Below, piece by piece: positions 42,577 through 51,365 of a stretch of 64,000 nt of DNA; within the stretch, counting starts at the first letter, position 1, and every line of letters starts with the position of its first letter. The position numbers and the translations under genes are program-made. Below the pieces are notes generated by a model that saw only the letters and a program-made list of their open reading frames with translations, did not search any database and had not been told where the DNA came from. Origin of the DNA: Fulvitalea axinellae (lineage in GTDB: Bacteria; Bacteroidota; Bacteroidia; Cytophagales; Cyclobacteriaceae); assembly GCF_036492835.1 (NCBI RefSeq), contig NZ_AP025320.1:162743-226742 (forward strand), written 5' to 3'.

Positions 42577-45168
42577 CTACGAAACTAAATCTTGATAAGG
42601 AACGGGGTAAGGCTCATTGTAAAGCGTTTCATAACTTGCGTTAAAGCGTTGGTAAACGCTATGCGCCGCGCTGTGGCCTCCTTTACGAACCAGTACGTTC
42701 AATTTTATCCTTAATGCGCTGTCTTCCAAACTATCCAGATTAAAAATAGCATCAGCAATATCAGATAATTTATCCATGTCTTTTTTGAAATCCAGTTTTA
42801 CAGCATAATCGGTGAGCCACCGTATTAGGTCGCTGATAACGAAGTTTTTCGTATCGTTTAGACACTCAAATTTGGCGGAAGGTAGTAAGGGCTGTTTTGA
42901 TAATAATAAAGCCGTTTCGTAGTTCTTTGTATCTTTATTTTTCTGTCGATCAATTTTTTCTTTAATATAAAGCAGTTTTGAAAAATCGCAATTCAGTGAA
43001 TCATCCGTGATAACTATCCACTGATTATTTTTGAACTGAATCTCAACGCCTTCTATTTCTTCCAAGATACTCCGGATACGTTTAATACTTATCGATCGTG
43101 TATTCTTGGCTTTCTTATCGTCGGATTCAGGCCAAATTGTACTTGTCAATTCTGATGACCCTATTCCCTTGCCTTTAGTGTATGGGTACAAAAACATTAA
43201 CAAGAAAATCTGACGAAGTTTAGGTGTCATCTTTTCCGTAATTTCAAAGCCATCCCGATTATACATTTCGAATTTCCCGAAAAGTCGAATCGTATTTCTT
43301 TTTTCGGTTGTAATAGGGACTTGTATCTCTTTGGAATTAGTTTTTTCGGAGATAGTCTCAGCCTGTTCTTCTTTGTTGGTTTTCTGCTGTTGGCTTATCC
43401 CTTTCTTCTTTAAGAATCTAGATATATAAAATCCTGTAACGATCGCTACCAATAAAGCGACTCCTATAATCGTGAGTAGTGCCCATGGTAAACTAGCTTC
43501 GGAAGCTTTAGGATTTTCCTTTATCGTCGTAACTATTGACGGAATTCGTAAAGAATATATTTCGATATTGGAACTTTCGTTTCCGTTTTCACTTCTGGTA
43601 ACGGCCAGAAATTCGTTATTATAAGTATTAAAGAAAAGATCAGCGCTGGAACGAGTATCGATAAAGTTATAAGGAATCCCTTCACTAATTATTTCGAAAT
43701 TAGGTTCATTTACCGAAAATCGATACAATTTTAGTTCGCTATTCTGCTTGAACTGTGGGTAACCTAGAACGTAAAAATACTCATGGTTTTTATCGACCAA
43801 CAATGAATGGGCTGGTACGAAATGTTGCCCAATCTTGTTATCGGGAATTGTCCATAACCGTTTTATAGTCTGTTTTCCCAAGTCAATCTCATAAAGATCG
43901 TATAGATTCTTGGCCCCTAATGCTTGCTTTCCGGATTTATTTCCGATTCCTCCGAATACCAAATATTTCCCATTACCGATATAACCAGATGCGCTAAGGC
44001 TCCTCGGAGAAAGCGTATCTCCGGAGACAGGCACATTGATCCATTTTTTTCTTTCTGAATCAAATCGCAAAAGATCGTTTTTGTATTCGAAATAGCCGTA
44101 TCCGGTAAAGGTATAAAATTGACTACTTGCAGAATCGGGCATCTGCAGATGATGCCAATAGTTAAGCTTTAGCCCAGAGTCGGCGTGCCATTTAGGAAGC
44201 CATTCTTTTTTTTGTTTGGAGAAATGATAGGGCTTTCCGTGGCGCAGGTCATACGCAATCAATGAGTCTTTCCAAATATCAAAATACGCCTGAATATGAT
44301 TCTGTGAAACCGGAAAGTCGTTGGAATACCGCTGTATTGACCATTCTTTTTTATCACTATCAAAATATGAGAGCTTATCCGTTTCGACAACCATTAATCT
44401 ATGGCGTTTGGCGTCAAACGCGATACCTGGAATAGGTTCAGCCTCTCTGCTTCCGATTTTCTCCCAAACTTTGTGATAGGGGCTCAACCATTCCGGAAAT
44501 TCGACAGTAGCCACTTGTTTGCTACCTTTTTCAGGAATTGTGTTGCCGCTTTGAATATTCAAAGGCCAAACAAATTCTTGATCACCCAAATCGGCGGTAA
44601 GACTAAGGTTACGAATCGAAACCCCAGCCACATCTGTAATCGGAGAGTCCGGTATCCGCCCAAAATATATTCTTACTTCTTGTTTGGGAATAAAAGCCAA
44701 ACGCCTTTCTGTGAATTCACGGCCGTTGACGTTAACAGTAATTTTGTGCCGTGAGGCATCGAATGTCATCTCTACCGGAATCCAGTGATTTCTCCGAGTG
44801 TCTTGATTCGATAGCGGAATATTTATATTTGTCTCATTGCCGTCCACAATCAGTTGCAGACTGGATTGCCCTCCGTGTATTGCCGGAATAAACACGAAGT
44901 CATAAGTCTTTTGCTTGTTACCGATTATTCTGGTAATGTATCCAAAGTGACCGTCCCAAAGGCTTAGCTCGAACCTAATACTCATCTCTTCTTCTACATA
45001 AAGAGGCGATTTAGGAAACAGGCTCAGCGATGTCCTTTTTTCCGCAGGATGTTGATAGCCGCGGAAGCGTAAACCTCCGGCGTTCTCCTTTGGACGCTCG
45101 ATGCCTGCCGACATGGCGAAGAACGATATCAAACACAGCAAGATGCTTACACTAAGCTTTTTGAGCAT
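42577..45168 (-). CDS. Membrane-tethered one-component regulator: LamG-like and Kelch-like sensor, TM helix, winged-helix/BTAD-like domain
   Basis: An 863-residue protein from the ATG at 45168 (signal peptide MLKKLSVSILLCLISFFAMSAG; an upstream frame from 45450 was rejected since it overlaps the divergent sulfatase). The extracytoplasmic part has a LamG-like beta-sandwich (about 55-200) and a Kelch-like propeller (about 240-545; LSASGYIGNGKYLVFGGIGNKSG, FYTFTGYGYFEYKNDLLRFDS). One TM helix follows (about 562-582). The cytoplasmic part has a winged-helix-like region (about 626-725; IRLFGKFEMYNRDG, LTSTIWPESDDKKAKNTRSISIKRIRSILEE) and a helical BTAD-like tail. Its cytoplasmic domain matches that of the regulator at 24364-26814 (IR-FGKF and TIWP/TLWP blocks). 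It is divergent from a sulfatase gene, its most likely target. Confidence 0.75.
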   Translation of the reverse strand: MLKKLSVSILLCLISFFAMSAGIERPKENAGGLRFRGYQHPAEKRTSLSLFPKSPLYVEEEMSIRFELSLWDGHFGYITRIIGNKQKTYDFVFIPAIHGGQSSLQLIVDGNETNINIPLSNQDTRRNHWIPVEMTFDASRHKITVNVNGREFTERRLAFIPKQEVRIYFGRIPDSPITDVAGVSIRNLSLTADLGDQEFVWPLNIQSGNTIPEKGSKQVATVEFPEWLSPYHKVWEKIGSREAEPIPGIAFDAKRHRLMVVETDKLSYFDSDKKEWSIQRYSNDFPVSQNHIQAYFDIWKDSLIAYDLRHGKPYHFSKQKKEWLPKWHADSGLKLNYWHHLQMPDSASSQFYTFTGYGYFEYKNDLLRFDSERKKWINVPVSGDTLSPRSLSASGYIGNGKYLVFGGIGNKSGKQALGAKNLYDLYEIDLGKQTIKRLWTIPDNKIGQHFVPAHSLLVDKNHEYFYVLGYPQFKQNSELKLYRFSVNEPNFEIISEGIPYNFIDTRSSADLFFNTYNNEFLAVTRSENGNESSNIEIYSLRIPSIVTTIKENPKASEASLPWALLTIIGVALLVAIVTGFYISRFLKKKGISQQQKTNKEEQAETISEKTNSKEIQVPITTEKRNTIRLFGKFEMYNRDGFEITEKMTPKLRQIFLLMFLYPYTKGKGIGSSELTSTIWPESDDKKAKNTRSISIKRIRSILEEIEGVEIQFKNNQWIVITDDSLNCDFSKLLYIKEKIDRQKNKDTKNYETALLLSKQPLLPSAKFECLNDTKNFVISDLIRWLTDYAVKLDFKKDMDKLSDIADAIFNLDSLEDSALRIKLNVLVRKGGHSAAHSVYQRFNASYETLYNEPYPVPYQDLVS

Positions 45169-45207
45169 AAACGACAATTTTTGAGGACATAGGGTCAAAA
45201 ATGACGA

Positions 45208-45233
45208 ATCATTATGATTTAGAATACAATGAT
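45208..45233. promoter_or_regulatory. Inverted repeat in regulator/sulfatase divergent region
   Basis: ATCATT (45208-45213) and AATGAT (45228-45233) are perfect inverses 14 bases apart in the 178-base gap between the Kelch regulator and sulfatase starts. It may be an operator; the evidence is symmetry and position only. Confidence 0.25.
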
Positions 45234-45276
45234 AATATCTTTTTCGCAAGCCCAAGCCTACTTTTAGAGCGTTTTC

Positions 45277-45299
45277 TGGCTCCAAAAAGAGCCATTTTT
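45277..45299 (+). terminator. Terminator-like hairpin in sulfatase leader
   Basis: TGGCTC and GAGCCA form a 6-bp stem with a 6-base loop followed by a T-run, about 48 bases before the sulfatase start codon. If transcribed it could act as an attenuator. Confidence 0.4.
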
Positions 45300-45346
45300 C
45301 GAGATAACGACAGGAATTGATTTTCGATATTAATATTGGCGGATAA

Positions 45347-46933
45347 ATGTTTCTATTTAAGAGAATTCCAAGACTAACCTGCTTTTTGGTCGCATGCTTT
45401 TTTTCGCAGGTCGCACGTCCCCAAGCCAAAAAAAACGCGCCTAACATCATCCTGATTTTAGCGGACGATATGGGGTATTCGGACCTGTCTTGTTATGGCG
45501 GGGAAATACCTACGCCCAACATAGACAGACTGGCGGAAGAGGGAGTCCAGTACACCAGATTTTATAACGGGGCACGTTGTTGTCCTTCCAGGGCGTCCAT
45601 CCTTACGGGGGTGTATCCCCACCAGGCTGGGATGGGGCTGATGACTTACGGAGGCCCAAAGAAAAACGGCGCTTATGACGGTAGGTTAAATACAAGTTGC
45701 GTAACATTGGCCGAAGCCCTAAAAGTAGCGGGATATTATACTATGTGTTCGGGAAAGTGGCATGTGGGAGACGAGCCCGGACACTGGCCCACCGACCGGG
45801 GATTTGACAATTATTTCGGCTTAGTGAACGGTGCTTCGAACTACTTTAACCTTGAAAAAGCCAAATCGGAAAAGGCGAAAAAGCACACGCTAATGTTGCG
45901 GGACGCCAACCATTATTTCCCGCCCAAGGATGGTTTTTATATGACCGATGCTATTACCGAGAACGCCGTTGAGATGATTAGTAAAAGGAAAGGTTCCGAA
46001 CAGCCTTTTTTTATGTATCTGGCGTATACGGCGCCACACTGGCCTTTGCACGCAAAGCCTGAAGATATAGCCAAGTTCAAGGGGAAATACTCCAAGGGTT
46101 GGGATAAACTACGACAAGAAAGATACGGCCGGATGGTGAAAAAGGGGTTGGTAGATAAAAATTGGAAGCTGCCCGAAAAGCCCTCCAGTATTCCCGATTG
46201 GGAAAGTCTTTCGCCTCGGCAAAAGGCTGAAATGGAATTGAAAATGGAAATCTATGCGGCACAGGTTTATTCTCTTGACAAAGGAATCGGTCAAGTATTG
46301 GACCTTTTGGATAAAAACGGGATGTCAGACAACACGCTCGTTGTTTTTCTTTCTGATAACGGGGCTTGCGCCGAAGGAGGAGTTATGGGCTTCGATAGCT
46401 TTAAGAATGGGGTACCTCCCGGTGGCGAAAATTCGTTTATGAGTTATGGGGAGGCATGGGCTTGGATGGGAAATACACCTTTCCGTCTATACAAGAAGAA
46501 CATTCACGAAGGCGGAATCGCTACTCCGATGCTGGCCAGATGGCCAAAAGGCATTCGGAAGGCAGACCGTATTGAACGGCGATACGTTGGTCATATTGTT
46601 GATTTTATGCCTACTTTTTTGGAATTGGCTGGCGGAAATTATCCTGAAACATACAAAGGACATGACATTATTCCGATGGCTGGAAAGAGCTTATCAAGAA
46701 CCTTCAGGAGAGCGAAGTCTGAAAGAGGAGAGGTGCTGTGCTGGGAGCATTTGGGGAACAAAGGGATACGCTCTGGCAAATGGAAATTAGTGAAAGTGAA
46801 GAAGGGAAAGTGGGAATTCTTTGATATGGATAAGGATGGAACGGAAACAGTAAACTTGATGGACAAATATCCCTCAATCGTTTCTGAACTGAAAGATAAA
46901 TGGACAGTTTGGGCAGAAGAAGTAGGAGTTTAA
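45347..46933 (+). CDS. S1 family arylsulfatase-type sulfatase
   Basis: A 528-residue secreted sulfatase (signal peptide about 1-26, ending VARPQA). Metal ligands D40-D41 are in ILADDMGYSDL, and the signature C78-C-P-S-R82 includes the formylglycine site Cys78. SGKWHVGDEPG and FLSDNGACAEGG are also typical of the arylsulfatase A-like group. Length and motifs match arylsulfatases of subfamilies such as S1_4, but the subfamily was not verified. It probably removes sulfate from a glycan in the periplasm. It is followed 20 bases later by a PmoA-like gene, likely in the same operon, and is divergent from the Kelch regulator that may control both. Confidence 0.93.
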   Translation: MFLFKRIPRLTCFLVACFFSQVARPQAKKNAPNIILILADDMGYSDLSCYGGEIPTPNIDRLAEEGVQYTRFYNGARCCPSRASILTGVYPHQAGMGLMTYGGPKKNGAYDGRLNTSCVTLAEALKVAGYYTMCSGKWHVGDEPGHWPTDRGFDNYFGLVNGASNYFNLEKAKSEKAKKHTLMLRDANHYFPPKDGFYMTDAITENAVEMISKRKGSEQPFFMYLAYTAPHWPLHAKPEDIAKFKGKYSKGWDKLRQERYGRMVKKGLVDKNWKLPEKPSSIPDWESLSPRQKAEMELKMEIYAAQVYSLDKGIGQVLDLLDKNGMSDNTLVVFLSDNGACAEGGVMGFDSFKNGVPPGGENSFMSYGEAWAWMGNTPFRLYKKNIHEGGIATPMLARWPKGIRKADRIERRYVGHIVDFMPTFLELAGGNYPETYKGHDIIPMAGKSLSRTFRRAKSERGEVLCWEHLGNKGIRSGKWKLVKVKKGKWEFFDMDKDGTETVNLMDKYPSIVSELKDKWTVWAEEVGV

Positions 46934-46953
46934 TACAATTAAAAAATATTATC

Positions 46954-47862
46954 ATGAATAAATTAATGTGCCTAATTTTTTTCTTCGCCTTACTAAATAT
47001 TGAAAACGCTTTTACCCAAAAGCTTTCGATTGAGGAAGTAGATGGAGGAATTCGTATCTCGGAAGGTAATGTTCCTGTATTGGTCTATAAAACCCGTGAA
47101 AGTAGCCCAAAGGCTGAAACAGGTCCCTTTGCGTTTTACGTTCATCCGCTGTATGATTTGGATGGAAATATTCTGACAGAAGAATTCCCAAAGGATCATA
47201 TTCACCATAGAGGAGTTTTCTGGGCTTGGCATCAGGTGTTTTTGGGGAATAAAAACCTTGGGGATGATTGGCTGGGGCAGGATATTCGGAAGAGTTCCGT
47301 TAAGTTGAGGTCAAAAGCGAATAAGCGGATGGCTCGCATAGTGTCAGTGGTTAATTGGAAATCGGACAAACTGGAGGACGGACAACCATTTATGCGGGAA
47401 AAGACTACTGTAACGGCTCATGTTGCCGGAAAAGGATATCGTTTTGTGGACTTTGAAATTGAGCTGAGTGCTTTGAGTGACAGTTTGTATTTGGGAGGTG
47501 ATAAAAGCGACAAAGGGTACGGCGGTTTTTCCACCCGAGTCAAAATGCCTGAAGATATTCGGTTCTCTGGAAAACAAGGATTGGTGGAGCCGAAGAGAAC
47601 AGCAGTAGAGGCTGGCGACTGGTTATCGGTCGAGGCCAGTTTTAACGGAAAACCTTCGGGGCTGGCGATTATTAGTCATCAGGACAATCCCGGAAACCCT
47701 CAGCCTTGGATATTGAGAAAGAAAAACAGCATGCAAAATGTAGTGTGGCCAGGTAAAGACAAGGTTTTTATCCCAAAAGGAAAATCGGTGAAGTTGAAAT
47801 ATCGTTTAGTAATTTATGAGGGAGATTTGCCAAGTGAGGTTTTAACCGAAAGGTTCCTGTAA
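46954..47862 (+). CDS. PmoA/DUF6807-family secreted protein
   Basis: A 302-residue protein with a signal peptide (about 1-21, MNKLMCLIFFFALLNIENAFTQ), so the ATG at 46954 was chosen rather than the one at 46900. The HIHHRGVFWAWHQ motif (about 80-92) and the long beta-sandwich that follows are the hallmark of the DUF6807 family, annotated as PmoA because of similarity to a methane oxygenase partner; it is not itself a monooxygenase. The His cluster suggests metal or sugar binding, and the family occurs in Bacteroidota glycan clusters. It starts 20 bases after the sulfatase stop and ends before a convergent terminator. Confidence 0.82.
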   Translation: MNKLMCLIFFFALLNIENAFTQKLSIEEVDGGIRISEGNVPVLVYKTRESSPKAETGPFAFYVHPLYDLDGNILTEEFPKDHIHHRGVFWAWHQVFLGNKNLGDDWLGQDIRKSSVKLRSKANKRMARIVSVVNWKSDKLEDGQPFMREKTTVTAHVAGKGYRFVDFEIELSALSDSLYLGGDKSDKGYGGFSTRVKMPEDIRFSGKQGLVEPKRTAVEAGDWLSVEASFNGKPSGLAIISHQDNPGNPQPWILRKKNSMQNVVWPGKDKVFIPKGKSVKLKYRLVIYEGDLPSEVLTERFL

Positions 47863-47909
47863 AAATTCCGTTTCAATCTGAAAAAATAGGAACACAGGTA
47901 TTAAAAATG

Positions 47910-47942
47910 GAAAAGGCCGCTGACGTTTCAGACGGCCTTTTC
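47910..47942. terminator. Bidirectional terminator between PmoA-like and NagB genes
   Basis: GAAAAGGCCG pairs perfectly with CGGCCTTTTC around a 13-base loop, between the converging PmoA-like (+) and NagB (-) genes. Confidence 0.82.
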
Positions 47943-47956
47943 GAACTGCACCTTAA

Positions 47957-49921
47957 CTAAAAATGATATCTTCTGAAAGCCTCGATCGCTTCGTACTCAG
48001 GAAGTCCGAGCTCGTTGTAAGCTTTCGCTGTGTTGCGGTTTCTTTCTTCAGCTCTTTGCCAGAATTCGCGGTCGTCTTCGCCTTGGAAAACTACGCCGTC
48101 TTTCTGTGACTGGTGGAAGAAAATCGCTTGTCTTTTCTTATAAAGTTCGTCCGGGCTAATCGGCACGGCCATCTCGATTTCGTGGATGTCCCATTCATGC
48201 CAAGCTCCTCTGTAGAGCCATACCCAGCAATCGTTCATGAATTCCTCGCTCTTGATTTGCTCGATCGCTTCGAAAATGGCGTCGAGACAAACCTTGTGAG
48301 TTCCGTGCGGATCGGCCAAGTCGCCGGCGCAGTAGATTTGGTGAGGTTTCACTTCTTTGATCAAATCGGCCACGATCTTAACGTCGGCCGGTCCGATAGG
48401 GTCTTTCTTCACTCGGCCAGTCTCGTAGAACGGAAGGTCGAGGTGGTGGATGTTTTCGTCTTTCAGACCGCAGTAACGCGATGCCGCCTTGGCTTCACCT
48501 CTACGGATAAGTCCTTTGATAAGGCGTACTCTTTCCGTATCGATTTCTTCGCCGGCTTGCGCTTTTGCGTTGAGGTCTTTTCTGATTTGGTCGAAAAGCT
48601 CGGTAGCTCCGCTGTCCGATGAACCTGAAGCTTTGAAGTAATCGCTAACGAAGTCGGCGAAACGCAGAGCGTCGTGGTCGTTTACGGCGATGTTGCCCGA
48701 AGTTTGGTAAGCCACGTGAACTTCGTGTCCTTGTTCTACAAGGCGCTGGAAAGTGCCACCCATAGAGATCACGTCGTCGTCCGGGTGTGGGCTGAATACG
48801 ATTACCCGCTTACGCTCCGGTGTGGCGCGCTCTGGGCGGTTGCTGTCGTCGGCGTTTGGTTTTCCGCCCGGCCAGCCAGTGATAGTACGCTGAAGGGCGT
48901 TGAACATACGGATGTTGATGCTGTACGAAGAACCTTCTTCGGCCAACAAAGTGGACATTCCGTTGTCGTTATAGTCGCGGTCGGTAAGTTTGAGGATTGG
49001 GCGTCCTACGTGCTCGCAGAGCCAAACCACCGCTTTTCTTTTCATATCCTCAGTCCACTCGCAGTCGCCCACAACCCATGGAGTTCTGAATCTCTTGAGT
49101 TCGGCGGAAGCGCTAGGATCGAGTACGAAAGTAGTGTTTTCGTGTTTTTGGAGGAAAGTGGCCGGTACCGAAGAGCTGATTTCTCCCTCTACAGTTTCCT
49201 TAACGATAGGCGATTTTCCTTGTCCCCAAGCCATCAGTACGATGCGCTTGGCCTTCAGGATGGTGCCTACGCCCATAGTGACCGCTTTACGCGGAACGTT
49301 GTCGATTCCGCCAAAGTCTTTAGCCGCGTCCACACGGGTGATGTGGTCGAGGGTGATGAGCCTTGTGCGAGAGTTAACCGCGGAACCCGGCTCGTTGAAA
49401 CCGATGTGTCCCGTACGTCCGATTCCTAGAAGCTGGAAGTCGAGTCCGCCGGCGGCTTCGATTTTGTCTTCGTAACGCAAACCGTAAGCGCGGATTTCCT
49501 CTACAGGCAAAGTGCCGTCAGGAATGTTCACGTTCTCAGGCTTGATGTCAACATGGTTGAACAGGTGGTCATGCATAAAGAACCAGTAGCTTTGCGCTGC
49601 CTCCTTGTCCATCGGATAATACTCGTCAAGGTTGAAGGTGATCACGTTAGCGAAGCTAAGGCCTTCGTTCTTGTGCATACGAACCAGCTCGTCATAGACC
49701 TTTACGGGCGATGATCCCGTGGCCAAACCAAGCACGCAGTTTTCGCCTTTCGCCTGTTTCTCGCGGATCAGGTCAGCGATTTCTTGGGCGATAGCCAGCG
49801 AGCCTTCCGCTGAGTCCTTTACTACTACGGAATGAACCTTTTCGTAGCGTGTTTCCTCAGAAAATCCGCAGTTGCGGAAACTAATGTCCGGAACATTGCG
49901 ATTCGCAACAGAATTATCCAT
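47957..49921 (-). CDS. nagB: Glucosamine-6-phosphate deaminase fused to PIG-L-type domain
   Basis: A 654-residue two-domain protein. The N-terminal part (about 25-310) is NagB: ATGSSPVKVYDEL (67-79), TFNLDEYYP with D99-E100 and GIGRTGHIGFNEPGS with H172, which convert glucosamine-6-phosphate to fructose-6-phosphate and ammonia. The C-terminal part (about 370-654) is a PIG-L/LmbE-like domain starting KRVIVFSPHPDDDVISMGG (H379-P-D-D) and including IYCAGDLADPHGTHKVC; such domains are usually zinc-dependent N-acetylglucosamine deacetylases. This NagB-PIG-L arrangement is known in Bacteroidota. Whether the PIG-L part deacetylates GlcNAc-6-P in place of NagA is not known; no nagA was seen here. It lies about 100 bases downstream of the sugar transporter. 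Confidence 0.94.
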   Translation of the reverse strand: MDNSVANRNVPDISFRNCGFSEETRYEKVHSVVVKDSAEGSLAIAQEIADLIREKQAKGENCVLGLATGSSPVKVYDELVRMHKNEGLSFANVITFNLDEYYPMDKEAAQSYWFFMHDHLFNHVDIKPENVNIPDGTLPVEEIRAYGLRYEDKIEAAGGLDFQLLGIGRTGHIGFNEPGSAVNSRTRLITLDHITRVDAAKDFGGIDNVPRKAVTMGVGTILKAKRIVLMAWGQGKSPIVKETVEGEISSSVPATFLQKHENTTFVLDPSASAELKRFRTPWVVGDCEWTEDMKRKAVVWLCEHVGRPILKLTDRDYNDNGMSTLLAEEGSSYSINIRMFNALQRTITGWPGGKPNADDSNRPERATPERKRVIVFSPHPDDDVISMGGTFQRLVEQGHEVHVAYQTSGNIAVNDHDALRFADFVSDYFKASGSSDSGATELFDQIRKDLNAKAQAGEEIDTERVRLIKGLIRRGEAKAASRYCGLKDENIHHLDLPFYETGRVKKDPIGPADVKIVADLIKEVKPHQIYCAGDLADPHGTHKVCLDAIFEAIEQIKSEEFMNDCWVWLYRGAWHEWDIHEIEMAVPISPDELYKKRQAIFFHQSQKDGVVFQGEDDREFWQRAEERNRNTAKAYNELGLPEYEAIEAFRRYHF

Positions 49922-49973
49922 ATATTAAGACGTTTTTTAGAAAAACAAATTCCCTAGATTGATGATTCCCTTT

Positions 49974-50003
49974 AAAAGTCCGCCCCCCCAGGCGGACTTT
50001 TTA
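49974..50003 (-). terminator. Terminator after sugar transporter gene
   Basis: AAAAGTCCGCC pairs with GGCGGACTTTT around a C-rich loop, 20 bases past the transporter stop. It leaves about 50 bases before the nagB start, so nagB needs read-through or a promoter in that gap. Confidence 0.78.
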
Positions 50004-50021
50004 TGTTTTTTAAGCTAGCTT

Positions 50022-51365
50022 TTAGGCCGCTTCAGTTTCTTCCTTAAGCTCAGGGTGGCTCTTTACTTTATGGCCGAGGATGGCATAGTAGAAGAGGTAT
50101 CCGTAAGCGAGAATAAGTACTCCGTATGACATGTGAACGCCAACGATATCGGCTGCTGCGCCCTGGATCATCGGGAAGATAGCTCCACCGAAGATACCCA
50201 TGATCATGTAGCTTGAAGCCTTGTTTGTCAATGGACCCATTTTGGCGATTCCCAATGGGAAGATAGCGCCCCACATTACAGAGTTGAACAATCCGATAAG
50301 TACGAAAGCGATAACTGTCAAGTCTCCGCTGATACCCATAAGGCCGATGGCCAACAATACCAAAGCAGGACCCGCTGTCCAGATAAGGCCTTGGTGTGTT
50401 TTGATCTTCTGCATGATGAAGATACCGGCAAAACGTCCAACTAAGAGCATTCCCCAATAAGTACCTACCAAGTCAGACTGCTTGATGAATTTCGTAAGGA
50501 AAGTCATATCCTGAGTTTCGGCGAGTTTCACCAAATATTGGGCGATACTAACCTCGGCACCCACGTAGAAGAAAATGGCCAACACGCCCATCCACATATG
50601 CGAGTATTTCAGCGGGCTTTCCTGTTGCTCGTTGCTGTCGTCGCTTGAGCTGATGGAAGCGATTTCAGGCAACTGAACGAACTTGTAGATAACCGCTACA
50701 AAAACGGTGAAAATAATCAGCCCGATGTACGGAGACTGGATAGACTGTACCATAGTGATCAGCTTTTCCTGCGGATCGCTGATGGCGTCAAGTACGTTTT
50801 TGTCGAGAAGCAGACGGCCCAAAGTCATCGGAATAAGTACCGAAGCCAATGAGTTGAAAGTTCCCGCCATGTTGATTCTAGAGTCTGCCGTGCCTGGATC
50901 ACCAAGAGCGGAGATGTAAGGGTTAGCGGCCACTTGAAGTATGGCTACACTAGATCCTACGGTGAAAAGACCCAATAGGAAAAGGTAGAAAGAACTCTGC
51001 ACTTCCGATCCCGCTTGCAACGCCGATTCGGCAACGAGTGAAGCCGTGAAGAATACAGCCAAACCAAGGGCCGTGCCCAAGAGGCCGATAATGAGGGCCA
51101 TCTTGTGTCCCCACTTAGATATGGCCTTGGAACCCAAAGGCGAGCTGACCACAAAGCCTCCGAAGAAGGCGAATGTTACCAACGATCCCTGGAAACTTGA
51201 AAGGTTAAAAACTTTCTCAAGGTACGGTTGAAGGATACCGTTTACGTTAGTGATTCCTCCGAAAAGGAAGAACACGACGATCATGGCGATCAACGGTACT
51301 GTGTAATTCGGTTTTGTTTGCGGCGCATCAAGCACGTTGGTGCCCGCGTTTTCGTTCTTGCTCAT
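50022..51365 (-). CDS. FHS-type sugar MFS transporter (FucP/NagP-like)
   Basis: A 447-residue proton-coupled sugar transporter with 12 predicted membrane helices. The FucP-like family is suggested by FFLFGGITNVNGILQPYLEKVF (about 34-55), LQVAANPYISALGDP (about 143-157) and NSVMWGAIFPLGIAKMGP near 365-382. Family members import fucose, glucose/galactose or N-acetylglucosamine. Its position directly upstream of nagB on the same strand makes N-acetylglucosamine or glucosamine the most likely substrate, which is inference from context. Confidence 0.9.
   Translation of the reverse strand: MSKNENAGTNVLDAPQTKPNYTVPLIAMIVVFFLFGGITNVNGILQPYLEKVFNLSSFQGSLVTFAFFGGFVVSSPLGSKAISKWGHKMALIIGLLGTALGLAVFFTASLVAESALQAGSEVQSSFYLFLLGLFTVGSSVAILQVAANPYISALGDPGTADSRINMAGTFNSLASVLIPMTLGRLLLDKNVLDAISDPQEKLITMVQSIQSPYIGLIIFTVFVAVIYKFVQLPEIASISSSDDSNEQQESPLKYSHMWMGVLAIFFYVGAEVSIAQYLVKLAETQDMTFLTKFIKQSDLVGTYWGMLLVGRFAGIFIMQKIKTHQGLIWTAGPALVLLAIGLMGISGDLTVIAFVLIGLFNSVMWGAIFPLGIAKMGPLTNKASSYMIMGIFGGAIFPMIQGAAADIVGVHMSYGVLILAYGYLFYYAILGHKVKSHPELKEETEAA

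Noticed and set aside
46954-47862. Methane monooxygenase subunit
   Set aside because: PmoA is only the family label; the protein is a soluble secreted beta-sandwich with a His-rich motif, not a membrane copper enzyme.
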